The notes beneath the pieces were generated by a model. That model ran no database searches and was not told where the DNA came from. It saw nothing but the letters and a program-made list of their open reading frames with translations. A program made the position numbers and the translations under genes. Positions 9,184 to 14,552 of a stretch of 16,883 nt of DNA are shown piece after piece. This DNA comes from JAZDKP01 sp043802925 (GTDB lineage: Bacteria; Fibrobacterota; OXYB2-FULL-49-7; JAEUSG01), in NCBI GenBank assembly GCA_043802925.1, contig JAZDKP010000033.1, forward strand, positions 1 to 16,883, written 5' to 3'. Numbering within the stretch: the stretch's first letter is position 1; every line of letters starts with the position of its first letter.

Positions 9184-9951
9184 ATGGACACCTTCCTCCA
9201 CCCCACCGCCATCGTGGACGCTTCGGCCCAAATCGGGCAGGGCGTCCAGGTGGGCCCCTATGCCATCCTCGGGCCCAATGTTTGTGTGGGTGACAACACG
9301 CAAATCGGCCCACACGTGCTCATCGAATGCAACACGGTCGTGGGCGCGGGCTCGGTCATTCACAAGGGCGCCGCGCTGGGCGTGGACCCGCTCGACCTCA
9401 AGTACGGCGGCGAAGAGACCTGGCTTGAGATTGGCGACCGCGCCGTGCTGCGCGAGTACTGCACCCTCAGCCGCGGCTCCGCGGACCGCACGGTCATCGG
9501 CGACGACGCGGTCCTCATGTGCTACAGCCACGTGGCGCACGACTGCAAAATCGGGAGCCACGTCATCCTTTCCAACGCGGCCAACCTGCTGGGCCACGCC
9601 GAGGTGGGCGACCACGCCATCATCGGCGGCCTCACCTTTGTCAACCGGCACTGCCGCATCGGCGAACTCGCGTTCGTGGGCGGCGGGTTCCGCGTGGCCC
9701 GCGACGTGCCGCCCTATGTCATTGCGGGCGACGAACCCCTCCAGATTACTTCCGTGAACACCGTGGCGCTCCAAAAGCGCGGCTATTCCGAAACCGCCAT
9801 CGCGCACATCGCCGAGGCCTACCGCCTCATCCATGCCGGAAAGTCCGACCTTTCCGCGGCCATTAAAAAGATTCGCGCCAATCTTGAGCTCACCGACGAA
9901 CTCCGGAACATCCTGTCATTCATTGAAAAGAGCGAGAAAGGGATTATCTGA
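9184..9951 (+). CDS. lpxA: LpxA, acyl-ACP--UDP-GlcNAc O-acyltransferase
   Basis: This 255-aa cytoplasmic trimeric enzyme performs the first step of lipid A synthesis, acylating the 3-position of UDP-GlcNAc (or the 3-amine of a modified sugar). Hexapeptide repeats begin immediately ('HPTAIVDASAQIG') and continue to about residue 185; a helical C-terminal domain follows ('VALQKRGYSETAIAHIAEAYRLI'). The catalytic histidine is H119 in 'SHVAHDCKIG', equivalent to E. coli H125. The conserved 'DVPPYVIAGDEP' is present. Only 5 bases separate it from lpxC-fabZ and no strong ribosome site is visible, so coupling to the upstream gene is likely. Length is close to the usual 255-262. Confidence 0.97.
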   Translation: MDTFLHPTAIVDASAQIGQGVQVGPYAILGPNVCVGDNTQIGPHVLIECNTVVGAGSVIHKGAALGVDPLDLKYGGEETWLEIGDRAVLREYCTLSRGSADRTVIGDDAVLMCYSHVAHDCKIGSHVILSNAANLLGHAEVGDHAIIGGLTFVNRHCRIGELAFVGGGFRVARDVPPYVIAGDEPLQITSVNTVALQKRGYSETAIAHIAEAYRLIHAGKSDLSAAIKKIRANLELTDELRNILSFIEKSEKGII

Positions 9952-9954
9952 CCC

Positions 9955-10920
9955 ATGCCCAAAGAAATAAAACTCGCGGTCATCGGCGCCGGTGTTTTCA
10001 ACGAAGGTTACCACAGCCCGGCGCTCCAGGGGCTGAAGGCGGAGTACCCCGAACTAAGGCTGCGCGGCATCTGCGATGTCCGCGAAGAACGCGCGAATTA
10101 TTTCGCCAAACGTTTCGGCTACGAAGCGGCCTTCACTGATTACAATAAGATGCTCGATGCGGACAATTACGATGCCGCCTACATTACGGTCCCCCATTCA
10201 GTTGTCTGCAACATGGTCCTCGATATCGCAAAGCGCAACATCCCCATCTTTCTTGAAAAACCGCCGGGTGACAATGTCGAACAGACACGACGCATGGCCG
10301 CGGCCGTAAAAAAAGGCAACCTCGTGGGACTGAACCGCCGCCACATGCCCCTCTCCCGCCGTCTCAAGGAAAAGGCCCAGTCACTCCAGAGCATTTCATT
10401 CATCGACTGCCAGTTCCACCGGTACAAGCGCGCGCACAAGGATTTCTTCTTCGGCACCGCCATCCACGCCATCGATATGATGCTGAACCTCGGCGGCCCC
10501 ATCAAACGGGTCGACACAATACGCCACCATGCGCCAGGTTACGAATTCTACCAGCACCTTGCCACCTTCCGCTACCAATCGGGCGCCCTCGGCCTGCTTC
10601 ACTGCGCCCCTGAGGTCGGTTCACGGGTCGAACGCTATTCCGTACATGGCGACAACCAAAGCTTCTACCTCAAGGCCGCCTATCACAACTCCGACGATTT
10701 TCCTGGAATCCTCGAATGCCATGCCGGCCCCAGCCTCATCAGCAGCGAAAGAATGCCCACCGCTTACCCCTACTGGGAAATCACCGGTTTCTCAAACCAG
10801 GCGCGGCTCTTTTTGGATCACATTAAAGACGGCGTCGAAATGCACCCCACGCTCACGGACTGCATCCCGGCCATGACCATCGCCGAACGGGTGAACAACG
10901 GCGAATCGTTCGACCTGTAA
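9955..10920 (+). CDS. Gfo/Idh/MocA-family NAD(P)-dependent sugar oxidoreductase
   Basis: A 321-aa protein with an N-terminal Rossmann fold ('KLAVIGAGVFNEGYHSPALQ', a GxGxxxxxxH glycine motif). The family EKP motif is at E101-K102-P103 ('IFLEKPPGDN'), and 'GTAIHAIDMM' supplies H171 and D174 in the usual position of the catalytic pair. The rest is the alpha/beta substrate domain. Members oxidise or reduce a sugar or nucleotide-sugar hydroxyl. It begins 3 bases after lpxA, so it belongs to the lipid A operon. A known parallel is GnnA, the UDP-GlcNAc 3-dehydrogenase found beside lpxA in Acidithiobacillus, which acts with the aminotransferase GnnB to make a 3-amino sugar. No gnnB is present here, so a GnnA role is only a possibility. 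Family confident, substrate unknown. Confidence 0.88.
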   Translation: MPKEIKLAVIGAGVFNEGYHSPALQGLKAEYPELRLRGICDVREERANYFAKRFGYEAAFTDYNKMLDADNYDAAYITVPHSVVCNMVLDIAKRNIPIFLEKPPGDNVEQTRRMAAAVKKGNLVGLNRRHMPLSRRLKEKAQSLQSISFIDCQFHRYKRAHKDFFFGTAIHAIDMMLNLGGPIKRVDTIRHHAPGYEFYQHLATFRYQSGALGLLHCAPEVGSRVERYSVHGDNQSFYLKAAYHNSDDFPGILECHAGPSLISSERMPTAYPYWEITGFSNQARLFLDHIKDGVEMHPTLTDCIPAMTIAERVNNGESFDL

Positions 10921-10932
10921 GTTTCTTTTAAA

Positions 10933-11826
10933 TCAGATTCCCAGCAAAACAATCCCGGCCGTTCCTGCAATCAATCCGGCCCATCCCCAGCCGCCCGCCT
11001 TTTCCCTTAAGAAAATCACGGACACCAGCGTCACGAGCAGCGTGGAACCTCCGTTGGTGACCGGGTACATGACAAAGCCCGGCACATGGTTGAGCGCGGC
11101 CATTGAAAAATGGGTTCCGACAAAAGCGAGTACACCGATGGCCGCACCATTGACAAGGCCGGGCCGGACGCCTTTCTCCCGCGTCTGCCATAGCCCGATA
11201 AAGCCGGCCAGAATCATGGCAATGGACATGGTAGAGACAAACAGGAGCCGGTCGGCCATGGAAGTGTCCGGAGCGCTGCCGCGCATAAGCGTCAGCGTAT
11301 AGGCGCCCAGGCCGTTGAATAGAAACGCCATGAGCGCAAAGACAAGCCACCGGCCCGCACGGCCCTTTGTTTTCCCGCTATCCGGAAAGGCGGACGCGGC
11401 TTCTTCCTTCTTTTTATCAACCCCCAGCAGGACCACAGAAAGCGCGGCCAACACGATGCCGAAAACTCCGGTCGCCTGAATCGCGGCGCCCGGATAAACG
11501 AGGGAAAGCACGGTCGCCAGCGCGAAGCAGAGCTGCATGACCGTCCATGTGGCGGCCAGGCTGCCGATGGCCATGGCGGTAAGGAGTCCCCGGACGGCGA
11601 AGAGCATGCAGAGACCGTTCATCGCGCCCCAGAATGCGGAGGATGCGGTCGCCCCGCCGAGTCCGCCGTATCCGGCCGTGAGACCGAGGTTGAGGACGAG
11701 ATTCACGGCGCCACTGGCCGCATTGAGGGAATAGATACCGGCGCCCGCGGCCGAAGCGCGCCGATAGATGAAGGCAATGGCCGTCCAGGCCGCCAAGGTC
11801 CCGAAAAGGAAGAGCCAGCCTGTCAT
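10933..11826 (-). CDS. EamA/DMT-superfamily membrane transporter
   Basis: A 297-aa, very hydrophobic protein with about ten predicted membrane helices in two halves. They are separated by a charged cytoplasmic loop at about residues 137-158 ('DKKKEEAASAFPDSGKTKGR'). This two-fold repeat, and the pattern at the end of the second half ('PVTNGGSTLLVTLVSVIFLREKAGGWGWAGLIAGTAGIVLLG'-like ending), is the EamA drug/metabolite transporter layout. The substrate cannot be read from the sequence. It lies 36 bases after the yhcG-like gene on the same strand and may share its transcript. It converges with the Gfo/Idh gene with only a 12-base gap. The start is the ATG at 11826; an AAGGAA sequence is about 25 bases upstream, too far to be convincing, and no better in-frame start exists before an upstream stop. 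Confidence 0.85.
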   Translation of the reverse strand: MTGWLFLFGTLAAWTAIAFIYRRASAAGAGIYSLNAASGAVNLVLNLGLTAGYGGLGGATASSAFWGAMNGLCMLFAVRGLLTAMAIGSLAATWTVMQLCFALATVLSLVYPGAAIQATGVFGIVLAALSVVLLGVDKKKEEAASAFPDSGKTKGRAGRWLVFALMAFLFNGLGAYTLTLMRGSAPDTSMADRLLFVSTMSIAMILAGFIGLWQTREKGVRPGLVNGAAIGVLAFVGTHFSMAALNHVPGFVMYPVTNGGSTLLVTLVSVIFLREKAGGWGWAGLIAGTAGIVLLGI

Positions 11827-11862
11827 GCAATCGTACCGGGGTTAACGTCCGCTTCCTTTAAT

Positions 11863-13005
11863 TTACCCATTTGATGTGGAACCCAACTCCCGCTCCAAGT
11901 CCGCAATCGCAGGCAATTGTCCCTTCAACCGCGCTGGCAGGGTCTCCATCAGTTTCGTCAAATAATGCGCCACACCGATTGGTTTGGCCAGGTCGCGGAG
12001 GGCGTATTCGGCGACGACCTTGCTTCGGGTCTTGCAGAGGATAAGCCCGATGGATGGTTTGTCGTCCGGATGGCGCAGCCGGTCATCCACCGCGGAAAGG
12101 TAGAAATTCATCTTACCGGCATACTCCGGTTTGAATGGCCGGGTCTTCAAATCGACGATGACGTAACACCGAAGTTTCAGATGGTAGAACAGAAGGTCGA
12201 GGTAGAAGTCCTCGCCATCCACCTCCAAATGGACCTGCTGCCCGACAAAGGCGAAACCCGCGCCGAGTTCCAGCAGGAATTTACGGACATGGGCGAGCAG
12301 ACCCTGTTCGAGTTCGCGTTCAGCGGCATCGGCGCGGAGGGTGAGAAAATCGAAATGGTAGGGATCACGGACGATTTCAACGGCCAAATCCGACTGCGGA
12401 GTCGGCAGCGTCCTCTTGAAGTTGGTGATGGCCTTGCCCCGGCGGGCATAAAGACCGGATTCGATCCAGTGCGTGAGCATGGCGCGCGACCAGCCCTGAA
12501 CAACGGTCTGCTGGGCGTACCAAAGGCGCTCGGCGGGAGTGCGGGCCTTGAAAAGCAGGACCACGTTATGCCCCCAAGGTATCGCCGCAACAGGCGGCGG
12601 CGGCCCGTCAACGTCCGATTTCGGCACAAGCCGTGCCGATTTTGCCGCGGTCGATTTCGGCACAGCCTGTGCCGAAATCGAGGGGGCACCGGTCCAAGCC
12701 AGAAAAAAAGCCCGCATCCTGGAAATATTTGAAGGCGAAAATCCTTCAATACCAGGGAACGCCTTTTGAATGTCGCCCGCCAAGCGGTCAATGATATTGG
12801 ACCCCCACCCTTTGTTGTATTGACGTTGCGCAATGGAGCACCCTATGTGCCAATACAGCGCGATGAGTTCCCGATTGACGGCCAGTGATGCCTTAATCCG
12901 CGCCGTCCGGATACGGCCCTTCAAATCATGGAGGAACGTGGGATAACTCGCCGGCAAGGCGGCCAAGCCCGCCTGTTTCACGCCCGGTTTCCGATCACGA
13001 GGCAT
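11863..13005 (-). CDS. YhcG/DUF1016-family PDDEXK nuclease-domain protein
   Basis: A 380-aa protein of the YhcG (DUF1016) family. Residues about 20-200 are the N-terminal domain ('ALYWHIGCSIAQRQ', 'GWGSNIIDRLAGDIQKAFP', 'GFSPSNISRMRAFFLAW', 'IPWGHNVVLLFK', 'MLTHWIESGLYARRGKA'). Residues about 205-365 are the PD-(D/E)XK nuclease fold, with D270 in 'DFYLDLLFYH' and D285-x-K287 in 'YVIVDLK', then 'PEYAGKMNFYLS' and 'SIGLILCK'. These genes often accompany type I restriction-modification operons, and an hsdM fragment lies directly upstream. The biochemical role of the family is not well settled. Start at 13005 is supported by GGGGAG 8 bases upstream. Odd features: an extra linker (about residues 108-138) made by two DNA palindromes read in frame, and Asp instead of the more usual Glu in the last motif. 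The reading frame is otherwise intact. Confidence 0.93.
   Translation of the reverse strand: MPRDRKPGVKQAGLAALPASYPTFLHDLKGRIRTARIKASLAVNRELIALYWHIGCSIAQRQYNKGWGSNIIDRLAGDIQKAFPGIEGFSPSNISRMRAFFLAWTGAPSISAQAVPKSTAAKSARLVPKSDVDGPPPPVAAIPWGHNVVLLFKARTPAERLWYAQQTVVQGWSRAMLTHWIESGLYARRGKAITNFKRTLPTPQSDLAVEIVRDPYHFDFLTLRADAAERELEQGLLAHVRKFLLELGAGFAFVGQQVHLEVDGEDFYLDLLFYHLKLRCYVIVDLKTRPFKPEYAGKMNFYLSAVDDRLRHPDDKPSIGLILCKTRSKVVAEYALRDLAKPIGVAHYLTKLMETLPARLKGQLPAIADLERELGSTSNG
12617..12679. repeat. Two related palindromes 36 nt apart inside the yhcG-like gene
   Basis: Copy A (12617-12640) contains the inverted arms TCGGCAC/GTGCCGA (12621-12627, 12633-12639) with a 5-nt loop. Copy B (12653-12679) is a perfect 12-bp inverted repeat, GATTTCGGCACA/TGTGCCGAAATC, around the 3-nt loop GCC. 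Both start with the same 12 nt (GATTTCGGCACA), and their starts are exactly 36 nt apart, so the host frame is kept. Translated on the minus strand they give SAQAVPKS and SARLVPKS. They lie where the two conserved blocks of the N-terminal domain are usually joined directly, consistent with an inserted short palindromic element. Confidence 0.8.
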
Positions 13006-13187
13006 TACCGAGTCTCCCCAGCTGCTCCCGCACCACGGGTGCGGTAATTCCGTCCTTCTCCAGAAAGTAAGCCCAGGACGACATGTTTATACTCGGCGGC
13101 ATCAACCGTTCCGCGAAGTTTATCAGCGGTCGCCCAAAGGGTGTCTTCAAATCCGATACCCGTCTCGTTCGTTTCCGGTTTTGCCAT
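13005..13187 (-). pseudogene. hsdM 5' remnant (type I restriction-modification methyltransferase subunit)
   Basis: A 60-codon frame begins MAKPETNETGIGFEDTLWAT and continues 'ADKLRGTVDAAEYKHVVLGLL'. This is the characteristic N-terminus of type I HsdM proteins, which normally continue with 'FLKYISD' and run to about 500 residues. Here similarity stops at about residue 41 and the frame runs into an unrelated tail (SGEGRNYRTRG...) and a stop. The alternative frame over the tail reads 'YFLEKDGITAPVVREQLGRLG', which I do not recognise. All methyltransferase motifs are missing, so it cannot be active. The start keeps a ribosome site (GGAG, 9 bases upstream). The stop overlaps the yhcG-like start as TAATG, so translation of the remnant may still deliver ribosomes to that gene. 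Interpreted as the end product of a deletion in a type I RM/DUF1016 cassette. Confidence 0.8.
13014..13044 (-). promoter_or_regulatory. Shine-Dalgarno and leader hairpin before the yhcG-like gene
   Basis: On the minus strand GGGGAG (13019 down to 13014) sits 8 bases before the ATG at 13005 and decides that start. Just upstream is a perfect 7-bp GC-rich inverted repeat (CCGCACC/GGTGCGG, 13028-13034 with 13038-13044) around a 3-nt loop. In the RNA it would form a tight hairpin nine bases ahead of the ribosome site. It has no following U-run, so it is not an intrinsic terminator. It may limit read-through or influence translation, or be a by-product of the rearranged hsdM remnant it lies in. Confidence 0.5.
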
Positions 13188-13190
13188 TGA

Positions 13191-13287
13191 CTATTTCTCC
13201 ACGAACCATTCCATCTTTCAAAGGTGTTCAAGCAGTACGCGGGACTGTCACCAAAGAATTATCTGAAGGCGCTGGCAGGCCTGGAAG
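13191..13287 (+). pseudogene. Probable C-terminal remnant of an AraC-family regulator
   Basis: On the plus strand the frame starting at 13191 reads 'HEPFHLSKVFKQYAGLSPKN' (about 13200-13259) followed by 'YLKALAGLEV'. This matches the form of the last helix-turn-helix of AraC/XylS regulators ('..DPFHLSRVFKRYTGLSP..Y'). A stop at 13188-13190 cuts the frame off just before it, and nothing AraC-like is found upstream in any frame, so only some 30 codons survive. The open frame goes on to a stop at 13329-13331, overlapping the 3' end of the STAS gene, without further similarity that I recognise. The fragment abuts the hsdM remnant head to head, suggesting a recombination junction near 13190. Recognition is from the motif pattern alone, hence moderate confidence. 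Confidence 0.5.
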
Positions 13288-13623
13288 TCACGCCGACTTC
13301 TGGAACTCGACGTCGTTTTTGTAGACCGTGACCATTTGCGGGATGCCGCACAGGATGAGTACCTCCATGGCTTTTTCGCTGGGCTCGATGAGGCAGAACT
13401 TGAGCCCTTTTTCGTCCTGCCGTTTTTTCCACGAGAGGAAAAAGCCGATGAGGCCGCTGTTGATATAGTCGCAAAGACGAAGGTCGATGGCCAAATGCTG
13501 GTCGCCGACCTTGAGCTCCTTTTCAATGGAACGCTCAACTTTTGAAAGCACACCGGGGTCCGAGACCTCGCCGCGCAGCTCGAAAATAACGTACCCGCAG
13601 TATTCTTTTTTCTGTATATCCAT
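13288..13623 (-). CDS. Small single-domain STAS protein (anti-sigma-factor-antagonist type)
   Basis: A 111-aa cytoplasmic protein that is essentially one STAS domain: 'YVIFELRGEVSD' (strand 1), 'HLAIDLRLCDYINSGLIGFFLSWKKRQDEKG' type core (in pieces: 'LAIDL', then 'INSGLIG'), 'LKFCLIEPSEKAMEVL' and 'IPQMVTVYKN'. Ser56 in 'YINSGL' occupies the position phosphorylated in SpoIIAA/RsbV-type antagonists, so partner switching with an anti-sigma kinase or a related regulator is plausible; no kinase or phosphatase is in the window. The ATG at 13623 is chosen because GGAG lies 10 bases upstream and the domain starts at once; the open frame extends further back but only across the divergent promoter. 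It is divergent from the Pel-like operon with 50 bases between the start codons, so a regulatory link is possible but not shown. Confidence 0.85.
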   Translation of the reverse strand: MDIQKKEYCGYVIFELRGEVSDPGVLSKVERSIEKELKVGDQHLAIDLRLCDYINSGLIGFFLSWKKRQDEKGLKFCLIEPSEKAMEVLILCGIPQMVTVYKNDVEFQKSA

Positions 13624-13673
13624 AGATAAGACTCCAGTGTTGATCCAGTGTATAATATAAATTAATTTTTCAT
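13624..13673. promoter_or_regulatory. AT-rich divergent promoter between STAS gene and Pel-like operon
   Basis: This 50-base gap is sharply more AT-rich than the surrounding sequence. On the plus strand TATAAT (13651-13656) is a perfect -10 box; the region 17 bases upstream (AAGACT) is a poor -35, so an activator or alternative contact may be needed. Transcription would start close to 13663, leaving only about 11 leader bases before the GTG at 13674 and no visible ribosome site. On the minus strand TATTAT (complement of 13652-13657) could serve as -10 for the STAS gene. The two promoters would overlap back to back. Confidence 0.55.
13633..13651 (+). repeat. Tandem TCCAGTGT repeat, one helical turn apart
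   Basis: TCCAGTGT occurs at 13633-13640 and again at 13644-13651, exactly 11 bases start to start, directly upstream of and touching the plus-strand TATAAT. Two identical 8-mers on the same DNA face in a short divergent promoter are what a cooperative regulator binding site would look like. No regulator gene can be assigned to it from this window. Confidence 0.5.
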
Positions 13674-14552
13674 GTGGCCAATCGAAAACTGCACCTTCGT
13701 TTTCCGTTCCTCCTGTTGCTGACCGGCCTGCTGCTCTCTGGTTGCGCCTTCTTCCGCAACAGCCACAAACCCCTCCGAATCCAGCGCTGGGCCTGTTACT
13801 ACGGCAGCGATTCCACGCTGCTTTCACAGCTCCCACGCTACGACCTCGTGGTCGTGGAGCCCGACCATGCGGGCGTGAAACCACCCGCGGACGCGAAAAC
13901 CCTCTATGCCGCCTACCTTTCCATCGGCGAAGCTGAAAAATTCCGGTGGTACTGGTCTGAGGTTGAAAGAATGGACGGGGTGGTGCTCTACCAGAACGGA
14001 AACTGGAAGGACGACTGGTTTGTGGATATCCGAAAAGCCGCCTGGCAGGACTTCCTTATCACACGCGTCATCCCGAAAATAATCGACCAGGGCTACCGGG
14101 GTCTTTTCTTTGATACCATCGACTCGCCCCTTTTTCTCGAAGCGGACGACCCGCGCAAGTTCTCCGGCAGCGCGGACGCGGTCACGGCCTTTGTCAAACG
14201 GGTGCGCGAAACTTTCCCGGACCTCATTCTTATCTCCAACAACGGCCTCGCCATCCTCAACCGAATCGCCCCGTATGTCAACGCCCTCACAGTCGAAAGC
14301 CTCAACACCACCTTCCGCTTCTCGGACAAACAATACCTGCGGACTCCGTCCGAACTCCGGAATCAACGGCTTCAATGGCTCGCCAACGCTGCGGAAACCC
14401 TCCGCGGCAAACCGGTGCTGGTCATCGATTACATGGCACCCGGGCAACACGACCTCGCCGACTATTCCCGTACGGAATGCGCCCGGCTCGGATTCATTCC
14501 CTTTCAGGCTGAAATCGGCCTCCATTCGCTGCCCCCGGAGATTGCACCATGA
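13674..14552 (+). CDS. GH114-type glycoside hydrolase lipoprotein (PelA hydrolase-like)
   Basis: A 292-aa exported lipoprotein. The N-terminus (MANRKLHLRF then a leucine-rich core) ends in the lipobox LLSGC with C24 as the lipidated residue; Ala at +2 fits outer-membrane sorting. The rest is one GH114 (endo-alpha-1,4-polygalactosaminidase, TIM-barrel) domain: 'QRWACYYGSDS', 'YDLVVVEPDHAG', 'AAYLSIGEAEKFRWYW', 'WQDFLITRVIPKIIDQGYRG', 'LFFDTIDS', 'LILISNNGLAIL', 'ALTVESLNTTF'. D147 and E208 are the likely catalytic pair; their spacing (61) is close to that recalled for PelA D160/E218 (58). Start is GTG at 13674: the only in-frame start that keeps the signal peptide, though with no clear ribosome site. 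It overlaps the deacetylase gene by 4 bases. In Pel systems this activity trims the polymer in the periplasm. Confidence 0.85.
   Translation: MANRKLHLRFPFLLLLTGLLLSGCAFFRNSHKPLRIQRWACYYGSDSTLLSQLPRYDLVVVEPDHAGVKPPADAKTLYAAYLSIGEAEKFRWYWSEVERMDGVVLYQNGNWKDDWFVDIRKAAWQDFLITRVIPKIIDQGYRGLFFDTIDSPLFLEADDPRKFSGSADAVTAFVKRVRETFPDLILISNNGLAILNRIAPYVNALTVESLNTTFRFSDKQYLRTPSELRNQRLQWLANAAETLRGKPVLVIDYMAPGQHDLADYSRTECARLGFIPFQAEIGLHSLPPEIAP

Noticed and set aside
10915..10940. Possible bidirectional terminator between the converging Gfo/Idh and transporter genes
   Set aside because: The 12-base gap is AT-rich (TTTCTTTTAAA) but I could find no GC stem next to it, so no intrinsic terminator is called.
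12617..12679. Direct repeats as a CRISPR array
   Set aside because: There are only two copies, 36 nt apart, inside a coding frame, and each is itself a palindrome with a 3- to 5-nt loop; there are no spacers and no cas genes.
11917..12732. 271-codon plus-strand frame opposite the yhcG-like gene
   Set aside because: The minus strand carries all conserved DUF1016 motifs; the plus-strand translation shows no family pattern and has no ribosome site.
13672..13722. ATG at 13672 as start of the first Pel-like gene
   Set aside because: It is in a different frame from the GH114 protein and meets a stop after about 16 codons; GTG at 13674 keeps the lipoprotein signal.
13288..13884. 198-codon version of the STAS gene starting at 13884
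   Set aside because: The extra N-terminal part crosses the divergent promoter and lies antisense to the GH114 gene, has no STAS similarity, and the ATG at 13623 has a good ribosome site.
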